In this document: positions 12,201 to 28,307 of the stretch, piece after piece
Position numbering within the stretch: the stretch's first letter is position 1
Layout of the letters: each line of letters starts with the position of its first letter
Source: Setaria digitata
Taxonomy: Eukaryota > Nematoda > Chromadorea > Rhabditida > Setariidae
NCBI GenBank assembly: GCA_003640385.1
Contig: RCAB01000055.1
Coordinates: 124,001 to 188,000, forward strand
DNA length: 64,000 bases
Reading direction: 5' to 3'
Notes under the pieces: generated by a model
What the model was told of the DNA's origin: nothing
What the model saw: only the letters and a program-made list of their open reading frames with translations
Databases searched by the model: none
Made by a program: the position numbers and the translations under genes

Positions 12201-13992
12201 TCCGTATGAAAAGGTTAATTTCTTTTCTAATTTCTTTCTAATTAAATTGAGATGACGTATTTCTGATTCTTCTGGATTTTTTTTTCATTTGTTGCTTTCA
12301 GGGGTCCGCTCTTCTTATGGTTCTTGAACAGAAACTTGGTATCACTCCGTTTAATGAGTTCCTGAGAAAGTACATTGAAAAATTTGCCCAAAAATCAATA
12401 GTAACTGATGACTGGAAAGCCTTTTTATACGAATATTTCTCAGCGAAGAAGAATATACTTGATAGTATTGATTGGGAGAATTGGTTGCATGATCCAGGGA
12501 TGCCCAAGACAAAACCGCAGTAAGCTGGGATAATATTTTATATTCCTTCATGAAACATTTCTCAAATACCGTTCACAGGAACGATTTTTCGAATCATCCA
12601 GAAGACCCATTTACATATGCAAAATCCCAGTTTCTCCGAGTTTATTAATTTTATTATCTCGAATTCTTTCGTGGAACTTTAACAATAATATTATTAAATT
12701 GGAGTGAATCTTTTCTGCTGGCTGACTTTATTTGCTTTAAATTAAATTAATCTCTGGATCTTTGGTCTACCACTTGATTAAAATTTAAATTATTTTAAAG
12801 TTAGGTTGCATTAATTCTTACAAAATCCGAAATTCATTATTTTCCATTTCTGTAAAAAAAATTTCTGGAACTTATAGATTTGATGACGCAGCTATGCGTG
12901 AAACTCTTATGCTGGCAGAAGAATGGGGGAACATGGCAGATTGTGACTTGATGAGCATTGATTCTTCAAAATATCTCTCTTTTTCCACACAGCAAAAAAT
13001 AAAAGTATTGGATCATTTGCGATTGGTTAGTTTTCAGTGACCAATAATAACATTTATCTCCTTACACCTTTGACTTCCTATTTATTTCTTTCAAAATGCT
13101 CAATATACGTAGACAAATCCAGGCGAATAATGGTAGTAAAATACAAAAGAGTTTCGAATCATTTTGAAAGAAAGTGATAGGGAGGAAGATTAAGAAGGCA
13201 GTGTTGGAAAGAAAAATTTGCGATATTTTATTTTGTTTCCGAATTCTTTTAATTGATGTTTGCAGAAAAAAGGGCCACTTTCACATAAGAAGTTAGCTCG
13301 TCTTGATGAATTGATGGAGTTTTCAAAAACTGGGAACTGTGATATTTTATCAAGTTGGATTCAGTTGGCTTTGAAAAATTACTGGAAGGCCATCATACCG
13401 GTCGCACTGAATTTCGTCACGCAACAGGGTAGAATCAAATATTTAAGACCAATTTATAGGTAATTTTTTTTTTGCACAGAATTTCTGGAGCCACTTCCCA
13501 TAAGTTTCAAACAGCTCACACTTGAAATCATATGTATTTTGATGAGTTCTGAAGACTAAACTTCTTAGGGGCATCCTATTACCTTTATGAATCTGTCCTA
13601 AAGAAAGGCGAAGATGTAGGAAAAAAAATTTAAGTTTGTCGAGCATGAAGATTATGAGATTTCACTTCTCCTACTCATAATACTTTCGGTCCATAAAGGT
13701 AGTTTTACTACGGTCTCGATTCTTAAAATCTAAGCTAGCATAAGGAGTTACTTGGGTTGCAGCAGTTTCTTACATAAATTAACTTTATTTCGAAAAAATC
13801 CATTTTACAAACTACCAAACTATGGTGAGTGTGAAAGAACGATGTTACTAATTTTTTTTTCTTTTTCCTTTTTACAGGGACCTTTTTCTTTGGTCAGAAA
13901 GTGCTAGCCGTGCAATTGAAACATTCATGAAAAACGGTCCTTCAATGCATCCAGTTACAGTATCGGTTGTGGGAAAGTTGATTCCAAAATAA
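9294..13992 (+). CDS. LTA4H: leukotriene A4 hydrolase-type M1 aminopeptidase (complete, 11 exons)
   Basis: Exons: 9294-9437, 10021-10157, 10507-10684, 10870-11150, 11472-11651, 11913-12009, 12094-12213, 12302-12519, 12878-13025, 13266-13459, 13878-13992; 1812 nt, 603 aa (human 611). It is a cytosolic zinc aminopeptidase of family M1. Visible: [19 protein letters not shown], the substrate motif YGGMEN, zinc motif HEISH near residue 289 with the third ligand in WLNEGF about 20 residues later, VPYEKG with both active-site Tyr (human 378 and 383), and QGRIKY carrying the Arg/Lys carboxylate site (human 563 and 565). The C-terminal helical domain ends with SMHPVT. The position of human Asp375, needed for epoxide hydrolysis, is Glu, so leukotriene synthesis should not be assumed; aminopeptidase activity looks intact. 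A likely SL acceptor precedes the start. Confidence 0.95.
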
Positions 13993-14429
13993 ATAGCAGT
14001 TGTGAAAATATAAACACATCATAATCTATATCTCATTTTACTTTCGAGAATTTCACTTTGTTATTTTGAATCAAGTAATCGAGACGAAAATACCTATCAT
14101 AATGGCAATAATTCGATTACTTTTCATTAAAAGCAAAATAATCCTCCTCCATACGACCACTATTGAGGCATTCCGTCAAAATACTGATAGTACTGTCTTG
14201 ACTTCAAGAATAAGCAGGATGACTTTTCTGTCCGACTGATGACAGACACAAATGAAGATGGACTTCGAAATTCTAATTCATCAAACCGTCCTTTTTAAGG
14301 ACTTAGTCGATTAAATTTATACATTGCCTTTTAGCACAGAGAAAGGAAAATGACGAGATTTTTCCGACAATTTCAAAAAATAAAAAAAAAAAACTGGATC
14401 AGATTTCAAATCAAAATTTTAAGATTATT
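13993..14429. other. convergent 3' intergenic region
   Basis: A 437-bp gap between the LTA4H-like stop (+) and the DUS2 stop (-), presumably both 3' UTRs. Nothing else was recognised. Confidence 0.6.
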
Positions 14430-18217
<3,788 letters not shown>

Positions 18218-20656
18218 TTCTGTCCAAAATTTATCCTCCAACTCAAATTCCAAATATGTGTATATTCTTCCGAGCGCAAGTTTGATACAGACTCCTACAC
18301 ATGAAATCCAGATCTAAAATTTCGTGGAAATAAAAAGCACAGGCCTTTAATTCAGAATTTGCTTCTCTAATGCTTCCGATCGAAGTATTCCCACTTATTT
18401 GAGAAAAAGCCATTCTTGGATAAATCGAAGGACAGAAATGAAATAAACCATGTTAGTGATGTAAAAGTAAGGAATCTTTACATAACAAGGAATTTCGAAA
18501 ATACTTTTTACAACAATGATGATTCCATATATACAATTCCAATTCCCTGACTTCTTGAACGAGTAAATATCGCAACAATCGCACTTTTTGGACAAAATTT
18601 AATAAAAATTTTAAAATAAGATTCCTCATTTATTAAATAAGATAGATGTGAAGCAACCTGTCAATAAGAAAATCTTCTCAAAATCCTTTTATTCACACAG
18701 TTCATGCAGAAAAAGCTTTCTGTGTATTTTTATACGAAGCAAAGACAAATTTAAAAATAAAAAAGAAACATGATAAAGAGTACACAAAAACCTTCGAAAA
18801 TGTCAGGATTCAAAAATGAAATTAAATTTGAAATTAAAATCGAAGCGATCAAATAAATGACTAACGCATAATATATCCAAAAATATGAGTGAGTATAACA
18901 TATACATTCAAGGAAAAAACGTCAGAAAAAAAGAAAAAAAGTACCATAATCTCCGAAAGAAAGAACGAAATTGAAGAAATAGAAATGCGTTTGTATGAAT
19001 TACATGTGAACTTTATAATTTGACCAGAGAAATATAAGAACGAAGCCGAAAATACTTCTCTAACCCGGAGAATCCTGAAAACCTTTCCTGAAATTGAATT
19101 CTTCTAGGCAGTAAATCAAATCTGCATATTCCGGGATGGATAATAACACGATTTAGCGTACTAAATATTGTGTTGAACTAGATAAAAACAAAAAACCATG
19201 AAACATTTACAATAAAGTTGAAAAAAAAGGCAATGGGTGCAAATAATTGCTCGGATCTGCATTATGAATGGAATACTACTACGATTTATTATATGGGACA
19301 AGGGGGCAATATGAAAAGTTTTTATGACTTGTATTCAACCAGTCAACCTAAACAGAAACATATTTACAAAGCGACAAAATTCCTTGGAAAATACTCAAAA
19401 TTCAAATGAATGTCTACTGAAACATTATTTACAGTTACTACTGCTACTGCTAATGCAGAAAATGGTAGTCTAAGTTCAGAAAAAAAGAAAAAGTATACAT
19501 AAGCTGAGGAGGTAATAAAAACTCAAAATCCCAAAAAGAAATTGCGAAAGGAAGCTACATACATCCTACACTTATGACAATTTCAAATTTTAAAGTACTA
19601 TTTTAAAATGATATTTTAAACGAATCACTAAACTATTTCACCTTACTTACAAGAATGTTACTTATACATAGTGGCTTTTCGGCTAAAAGTAATTAACAAT
19701 TGAATAACACCGTCAAATTTACTGTTATTTTCCGAAATAATTTGCAGTTTGACGTTGCCAATAACTAATGTTTCAAACTTCCAAAGATACCCACCCTAAC
19801 AAACTTCCTCAGCTTTGCGCGCCATTTTCACACTACAATGAATTTAAGATAGGATCTCGCTGCGGAATAAAATCAGTAGAATTTTACATTTCAATTGAAA
19901 CAAAGTTACATTTTTCGCTAGAAAATTTAAATCCTTCTTCCGGTAAAGCATTTTGGCAAATGATACAACTCTATGCTTTCGTAGATAGAGAAGCAAACTT
20001 AGGGAAGGAATGATAAAAAAATTGTACAAACCTAAAACAGAAGAAAGGGTAAGGAAAAATGTTTACACAGAAATGATGTAAAGAATCATTTCGCTACAAA
20101 AGGTTGAAGAAACGAAATTCATAAAAATTTGACTAAGAAGACAGATGAACATTGTGATACTCGTCTGAGGTCCGATATTTTAAAAGGATATGACCGTCGA
20201 GTTAATACAGTAGGTTCCAAAATTTACCGAAGATTATAAAAAAATAAATTCATTTTAATTTATGCAAATCCAATAGAGACCTAACAAATACTGTCATCAT
20301 ATGTTTAATATCCGTGCGTTTTTCCCCTCAATATCAAAAACATCATCCATAACATGGTTTTAGTAGCTGTGAATATTTATAATTCCTTGAAATTAGATTG
20401 TTCCTCTGATTTAGTCTGAAGAGAAAATCTACTTACAATCTAATGCTGGCGAATTTTTGCTACCTCAACTTCTGCAGATGAAATAACAAGATCAAATCAA
20501 ACCTTCTCCAGAAAGCTTACCTGGGTCGTCCTCATTAGTTTCCCAGCTTCATTATCATTAACTAAGAATTTATATAGGCAAATATCGACGGTCAAATTAA
20601 AGAATACCAAAATTCACAGAAACAAAAAAAAAAAAAAAAATGGTGTTGGGAAAATA
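18218..20656. other. 2.4-kb intergenic region, DUS2 5' flank and RanBP9-like 3' flank
   Basis: AT-rich, with scattered short open frames of biased composition. The longest, 19768-20013 (+, 81 codons), has no motif, start context or splice partner I recognise, so no gene is called. A poly-A run lies at 20623-20640. Confidence 0.5.
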
Positions 20657-23600
20657 TCAGAATTCCAAATTTTGGGCGACCAGTTTATCCACATCTGCGA
20701 ATACGGCGACACCAAGCTGCATTGCTGACAAATCGCTACGAAGTTTACGCGCAGTACGAAAATGCACAGACAACAGCGATTCTTGCGGGAAACCCATATG
20801 CTCTTAAAAAAAACAGATCCTTTTGAATACGGTACCAAAAAATTCCCTAGTAGTGTAGAAACCGAAATTAACCAGACCTTTTTTTTTAGGACTGTTAATA
20901 TTATATAGTATAAAAATCATTGTAATGCCAGAAACAGCAATTATATCTTTGAGTTGCGTTCTTCATCTATGACCACAATGAATTTCGTCTTTTTTGGGAA
21001 AAAAAGATGAAGGAATGAAGGTGGTTCACTATTGTCTAATAATATTACTGATTTCAAGCCAAAGCAAGAAATGGAAATGCAACCTCGTAAGGCGCTATTT
21101 AATCCGTTAGCTGCTTGTACACGTTGCGCTTGTTCAAGCAAATAACGAAGTGATGTATCCAAAGGTTTTGTATGACATATCAAGGCAAGAGTATCCTGAA
21201 AACACGAAACTAGTGTTTAGGACCAAATATCAATCAGAACTTAAGAAGAATTTCCAATTGCGAGTTGAAATGTCTTCAGTTACAAAACCATTTCAAAACA
21301 TGCCGATGTAACCGAAATATGATATTCATTAATTTCTCTTTTAACTGCTCTGTCTCTCTTTATAATGAATCCCAAAGTCATTAGTTATAATGGGTACCTA
21401 AGGCTATCAGTAAATTGATAGCTACCTAACTTGCAAATAATGGCTGTCTCATTTTTTTTTTTCAAGCATATCACTCGTGAACTGGAATTTAGTTTTCTGA
21501 TGCAAGTATTATACTTCAAAAATATCAAACTTCTCACGTGCATCCGCCGGACCAAATCTTCCGGTGGATTTCCTATTTCTTGACAAAGAGAATTGATTTC
21601 TCGACCGAGTTTGAGAAGTCTTTCCATTTCTTCACATCTCATCATATCTTTCGGATCACCACCCGTCCAACCCTGACATAAAGTAAATGCTCGTTCAGCA
21701 CCACCAATTACATCTTGATGTGTGTCACCACAAGATGGATCTAAATTAAAAGAAATTCTGAAGGATGAAAAACTGGACAAATTCAAATTCAAACTTTCGA
21801 GATTCCATCACACTTGTTGAACATTGGAATGGAATTCCAGAAGGAAAGGAAAATTAATTCACATTAGTTACTTTAAAACAATAACAAAAAAAAAAAAAGA
21901 AAACGGATAGCAGACGAACGAAATTTGAATTTCACGAAAACCTTGATCTTCATCAATAATAGTTGTTGCTGATGTGGCAACTGCCTGAGAAACACCATTT
22001 GTTTCCGGTACAGAACCATTACTTGTTGTAGCGTTTCCATTAGATGCTGAAGAAAAGTTCCTAGATGCGCAAGTCCATGGTATAACATGTTTATCAAATC
22101 TTGAAAAGCAATGTAGTAGAAATTGAACTTTTAAAACATAAATGAACATAAGATCAACAATGAATTTTCTATCCAATTCATGTCATTAATTACATTTTGC
22201 CTTAACTATTATTAAAACTTCGGAAACACTGCGAGGTAATCAGCAGAAGTTATGAATTAAATCCAACCATGAATTGCTCCATTCGATGACGATGAATGAT
22301 CACTTGTAGCTTTATCATCCATTAATTCATCAACTGACATATTGCTGAAATTTGTATACAAGAGTTATACGACGTTGCAAACATTAGTACTAAAGTCAAT
22401 TGTTTGAATAGTGAATTAAAAACGAAATTAAAAGATGGTTAACCGAATAACAGTGTTAATTGTCTGAGCACGAGCGAATCGGCTCGAATCCATTTGCATC
22501 CCTTCATTTCCCGTACGTGACCGACGTGTAACACATATGAAAGGTTCTAAAAATGATTTTTTCATATAAAGACCCTAAACCACAGCATCATTTTTTTCCT
22601 TTAATGCGCAACACTAACAACGTATGTGGTTAGTGCTTTCGATTCACCATTTAATCATATATTACTGTAAACATAATTGTATACTAAGAAGTGAAGAAGT
22701 AAAAACAAAACAAACCCCACTCATCGTTGCGTCTTTTAAACGGATTAACTGTACCCAAATTTTCATTACTGGCAGTAATTGTAAATGGATGCCCTTTTCT
22801 ACTATACACTTGAGCATACGAATCACCTCCTGCAAACTATTCTAATTAGACAAATATTATGCCTTCACTATTAAAATCATCTAGTTACTACAATAACAAA
22901 AACAAAATCTAGTAATAGCGTAAACTTTAAAAGAACAATCTTTATTCATTAAAAAACTAGAAACTCATTAAAACTGATAAAATCCTAACGATTCCTACAG
23001 CTACACAAACAACATTAATGCTGACCTGAGATTGCTGAAAGACTACTTTGTGTCGAACGCGTTTCTTCTTTATGGAACATATTTAGTGAATCACGCGAAG
23101 ACACAGAAGAAATTATTATCTAAAATTGGGATTGTTTCAAGCGCTTCAAAATAGCAACATTAACGTATTAAAAAAAGCTTTTCTTTGTCAATTTCTTCAA
23201 AAGTAGAAGTCCAGTAAAAGCATGCGACCATTTGGAACAGCACATTTTCAACTGATGAAGCAACCAGAAGCCAATTTCATATGTAGAATACGCTTCTAAC
23301 TAACACTCAGCCCAATCCTGGGTTCACTTCATTAGCTTAGAAATGCACCCAAGAGTAAAAGTTTTGATCACAGAGTGTACTTCAAAAATAAATAGTTAGT
23401 ATCAAAAATATAATGAAGGAATAAGTTGTGTTCTTACATTGTTTGCTTTGGCATAAATCTCCACGTAATACTGACAATTCAATAGTAAGGCTAGCTCCTT
23501 ATTTTGCTGCAGCAAATCCGGACATAAAACACGAGCACGATCGATTGCATCGCCAACTGCACCAGCCAAAATCATTTGTTTCAGTTCTGCAAATGGCGGC

Positions 23601-26600
23601 ACTAAAAAAATTTAACAAATTAACTGAAGCAGAAAAATGAAAGAACTACATGCAAAAACCACAAAACATATCTTTCAAGACAACAAATCTTATGAATCTC
23701 TCAATTTTTTATCTTAAGTTGAAGTGGAAATGGTAAAAAGAATCATTTGCATGCGGCAACTTATCCATTTTAATTCCTTAATAAAATCATACTCATAGTG
23801 GTATGAAATTCTCATTACAAATGCAACTGATCATTGATAATGTGTCATTTATCATCAAACTCAAAAACTACAAATAATCTCGCGTCAGGTAGTTTCAAAT
23901 TCCATTGACGAAGAGAGATTAAAAACTTCTTAAAAACGATTATGTAAATCGATTACTGCAGCAGCAACAAAGCCCATGAATTCCAAACTGGGGAGGACGC
24001 AAACAGATTTCGAGGTTCAAAATATTTTTGAAAACCAAGGCTAAAATATAAGAAACACACCTCGACGTCTTTCTAACATATCACTTGACTCCTCTTCTCC
24101 TCCCTCCATTTGTACATCCCCACCTTCATCCAGATTTTGATCAGCATGCTTTTTAAAAGCGGCTAAAGCTCTTCCGTATCCTTCATGTAACAACCACGAC
24201 GAAATCGCACTAAACGCAGAAATAACAGTCTACAAACTATGAAAGAAGAAAAATCAGCTTCAATTATCTTATTTCCTACTGCTTTCCATTAGAGCAGTGA
24301 AAACCAAACCTTAAAATATCAAATATCGACTACTTACCGGTCCATCCAACCCGTTTTTGCTTGTGGCAACACAACTTGACATATTTGTTCATATGTATAA
24401 TTGCGTGCATCCTGCAAAACTGTTTAGAGGATCGACTTTACAACTTCTTTTACATGTCACATTTTTGATAGCAACTACTTTTCAAATCCATATAATTTCA
24501 GAAATTTTCCGCGAAAAAAAAATACCAAAATCTTAATATCTCATCATCGCATCAAAAGCAAATCAACAACGTTAAAATCATAAAATTCTAACACCAATTA
24601 GACTATTAAAAATTTAAGAGCACTATATTTCCAGAAAACACAGTGGAAATGCATAAATAATAAAAGATACACTGCTCCAATTCATTATTCCAGACATTAT
24701 ACTGACTTGCTAATTTCTCAGCATTTAAATTACGGTGGGTAGAACAAATTTTAAAGTTAAAAGCCTCAATTTCATTCAAAGAATTATATTCTGTCTCCAT
24801 CTAAATTATTTATAATATGCTAATTTTCTTTTTATTATGCACTATTTCCCGAATAATTTACTCAGCTAGTGAATTAAAGCAGTTAAAGGCTAACACTGAA
24901 AACTTCTTTGCAGAAGATTGATATCAGTTATACCGTACACGTGCGTATTGTACAGAAAATACATTGCTTTTTTTTTTTTTTTTTGATGGCTTTTGTTTGT
25001 TGTTGTTTCGGCTTACTATTTTATAATTATTGAGCTGGAAGGGAACAACAACAGGATGTGGAGAGAATAACAATGCACGGAATATAATGATGACCTTGAA
25101 TTCTTGCTCGATATCGTATTTGAAAGGATATTGTCCGAAGTTCGAATCCGCAATCGCACCATGTTTTTGAAGGCCAATCATTGGATACAAATCAACAACA
25201 TTTTCAACTTCCATTATGGCTATGCCTACAGTAAGGAAGGACGAAAATAAGCAGTTTAAAGGGGTTAGAAAAACTGAAATGCAGCGATTATTTATAAACG
25301 AACGAATCAATATGTTCTTCTTATTTTAGACGGCATTCAATCTATCCCTTATTCAGAGTCTTCTCTTCTTTGGCTAGCTTGAGCAATCGATAACTACTTC
25401 ACACAATATGTCGATGTTTCTAATATTTTCGAGAGCTAAAGTTACTCCTCATAATAATCATATGTCATTCAGACTTACCTATCCTTGGTTAAAAAACCAT
25501 AACCTCTCTTATGTGCAACATCAGTAAGCAGATGCCTTCTGACAATTATTAGATCAAGTTTCTTTTCCATTTTTGTAAAGTCTAACAATCACAAAATAAA
25601 AAGACTAACCCAAATGCCTGCCATTTTTGGTGAAAAATATTGATTTTCTAACAAAGTCTACGCCACAACCAATAACATCGTTCATCTTAAATGTGGGTCC
25701 ATATGCATGCCCAGTGCCTGATGAGCAAAAAAAATTGCCATCATCCCCATGATAACCGTATGATGCTCTGTCCCAACCTAAACTGACTAAATTCCTTCTG
25801 ATAACTTTGATAATTTTTTCCTTTTCTTCCGATGTTCTTACAATTCGACTAATACTCCGAATTATGAAGTTCCCAAAGAAATGTTGCTACAACAAAAATC
25901 ATGAATTAAAAACTGAATCCATATGATTCCATCGTCGTACTCAAAACACCGAAGCATAAACAATAGTATTAAATAACCGAATTGTTAGAATTTACTGCAC
26001 AAGTTAGGAGAAAAAAAAACATTTAATATAAGCCATTTCTGCTACATGCACCATAATATTGCATGTAGTACAAACCTGGCAATCTATTCAGATCAACATT
26101 TCGTTCACATAAACCAACACCCATACAACATTCAGCTCCGCTACACACTATTGTTACTTCAAAGTAGTACACACCACATGTTATGGGAATTGGATGATCG
26201 GCTCGCACTGCTGCGGCATCCTTAGCATTCAACTCCTGATTTGGATCACCACTATCTGTGTAAGGAAGAAAGAAATCACGAAGGAAGATCGGCACATGAG
26301 AAATAAGAATTACCGAAGTTGAAATTGAAATATTACAGTCAAAAGATCCACTAATTTTTGATCTATCAACAAACACCGACCGGCGTAGGCAACGTTCCGG
26401 TAATCGTTAGTGACAACCAACGACGCTGCTTTATCTTGATGACTCCAGTGCGTCGGCAATGGTGTTTTCTGCAGAAATTAAAAAAATTATGGAAATGATC
26501 TGGAAGAATTTAATCGTTTCATCTCCTTTTAAATAAAGGAAAATTAAGGCCACATGAAATGAACTACCGACTTCTCCTTAGATGCATTTTTTTTTCAAAA

Positions 26601-27356
26601 ATTCCAACTTTTATTCCCTATATTCAAAAAGACATTCTCCAACTTCACTGTTTGGAGATGTTTCAATATAAAAGCTGGGTCCCAAGCAACGCCCACTTCT
26701 CCATTTGCGGAACACCTATTAAATTTTGGAAGTTTCCCAACAGTCTATAAACATATGGCAATATTGGGTAGTGAGTTTGAACAAATCGCATAATAGAAGA
26801 AAGCATATGACGCAAGCCTGAGCATGTGCATGCAAAATATCAATTATGAAAAGTTAAAGAAATTTTCTAGATCAGAATAAAAATGAATTCTCAGATATCT
26901 AACGAAAGACAGAACATACCTTTTGGTCTACAAACGGATAAAGCTTTTGCAAACGTTCATTAACTTCTTTAGGCCGTTCTCCTGCACATATCACTTTGTA
27001 ACGTGGTCTTCGACGCCTCATTGCCGGATCAGGACTCAAGCTTTTTACTTCAACAACATCATCCAATGGTGTTTCATCAAAATCCTGTAAGAGATAGTCT
27101 TCTAAATGCTCAAAAACATGAAAGTTTTGATTTGATCGTAGTATCCTGACTGTTAAGCAACATTCAATAATAAAAGTCTAAATCCCTCGTCCTTTTTTTG
27201 GGTCGTGAAGATAAACTTACCAGGAAATTAGAAAGGAAAAATTTTTTTGAGGAACAGGAAATTAGAAAGAAAAAATTTTTTTGAGGACGTTTGGAATGCG
27301 TGAAATATTTGAAGCAGGAAAGTTACATTTTGCAGTGTTTCAACTTCCATCGCCAT
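20657..27356 (-). CDS. RANBP9: RanBP9/RanBP10-like CTLH-complex scaffold (complete, 17 exons)
   Basis: Exons: 27327-27356, 26920-27084, 26381-26468, 26076-26255, 25610-25777, 25095-25225, 24338-24411, 24061-24209, 23438-23601, 23026-23119, 22716-22829, 22444-22546, 22268-22344, 21942-22046, 21538-21740, 21084-21195, 20657-20802; 2103 nt, 700 aa. RanBP9/10 are scaffolds of the CTLH/GID ubiquitin-ligase complex. Visible: NERLQKLYP, then a SPRY domain around residues 110-250 ([51 protein letters not shown]), a LisH motif ([19 protein letters not shown]), a CTLH domain ([17 protein letters not shown]), a Ser/Asn-rich linker, and a CRA domain at the C-terminus ([38 protein letters not shown]). The start exon encodes only 10 residues; it is chosen because ATG, donor and phase all fit. 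The Pro/Gly/Gln-rich N-terminus of vertebrate RanBP9 is absent. A (CAA)n tract at 27385-27401 lies just upstream. Confidence 0.95.
27222..27288. repeat. two-copy 34-bp tandem duplication in RanBP9-like intron 1
   Basis: 27222-27255 and 27256-27288 are near-identical copies beginning AGGAAATTAGAAAG and ending TTTTTTTGAGGA. They lie wholly within the first intron. Confidence 0.8.
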
Positions 27357-27689
27357 TTTCCTTTTCACTTTCCAGACCTCGAAGTAACAACAACAACAAC
27401 AACCGGCCACACCACCTCACAACCGGCCGATCGACACGTCTCTGCCCCGGATAACTCCACTTACAAGTTCTATCTGAAAATCATGAAATCATTTAATTTT
27501 TGTTATAAAATTAAAAAAGAAATCCAAATATTCCGGACAGGAAAAAGAGGCTTATTAGAATTTCTAAGATTCTGAATAAATTATTTACTGCTTTCAAGTT
27601 ATTTGACAACACTTTCCAATTTTCGTATAATCCAGTCATTTCTTGAAAAATGACTTAAGTGCTTTAACAAAAAGCTAAATCAGCTTCCT

Positions 27690-27690
<1 letters not shown>

Positions 27691-27739
<49 letters not shown>

Positions 27740-27754
27740 GAAANNNNNNNNNNN

Positions 27755-27789
<35 letters not shown>
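27691..27789. other. assembly gap (11 N) inside poly-A tract
   Basis: A run of 46 A, GGGGAAA, N at 27744-27754, then 35 A. The true length and content are unknown. Open frames crossing this tract are artefacts. Confidence 0.97.
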
Positions 27790-27790
<1 letters not shown>

Positions 27791-28097
27791 AGAAAAAAGG
27801 GGTAAAAAAAAACAGAAAAAGTGAGTGAATGATACCACGATATCACGAAGCTATTTAGAAAAATAGCAAGCAAAATTTTCGGCATTTACTGTAAAATCCG
27901 GATAATTATCCGGAGGTAACACCTAAATCCTCGAATTACCGCCAAATTAAATAGTCACAGTCACATGGACATTTTTATAAGATAGAATGTGCTTTGTATT
28001 TCTAGGATTTTGATCTTTTCTTCCTTTTTTTTCTCCTGATGAGTAATTTCCAAACCAAATTTCTCACAAACTATCAGAATAATAACCCGGGAACTGA

Positions 28098-28307
28098 GTG
28101 AGACACCACGACATCGCGGTGCATCCTGCCGGGATATTCGGTGGGTGGCATAATCCGTCGGCTACCCCTCAACAAACATACAAAAATTATCCGAAAGAGA
28201 CCGCACGGTACGACGGACTCGTCCACATTATTGATCACCACACTAAATATTTTGCTTTGTGCAAAGCAGCTGATTTAACTAACACAGTACGAAAGCCGCC
28301 GTGCTAA
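28098..28307 (+). other. unassigned GC-richer island with 69-codon open frame
   Basis: 28088-28315 is clearly richer in G+C than its flanks and uses C/G-ending codons in one open frame (ATG 28098, TAA 28305-28307). The peptide has no motif I know, and no splice partner was found. It could be a 5' exon, a structured RNA, a decayed or transferred fragment, or a promoter island of the divergent RanBP9-like gene. Function is unknown. Confidence 0.25.

Noticed and set aside
19768..20013. 81-codon open frame between DUS2 and the RanBP9-like gene
   Set aside because: No recognisable domain, no start context and no neighbouring exons; kept only as part of the intergenic description.
22046..22097. 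Longer RanBP9-like exon using the acceptor near 22097
   Set aside because: That acceptor shifts the frame of the Ser/Asn-rich linker; TTCTTCAG at 22047-22054 restores phase 1 and a continuous reading frame.
25131..25160. GTTCGAATCC-like motif suggesting a tRNA T-arm
   Set aside because: It lies inside the SPRY-domain exon of the RanBP9-like gene and no cloverleaf can be built around it.
27664..27885. Phe-rich open frame crossing the N gap
   Set aside because: It is a translation of poly-A/poly-T and unknown bases.
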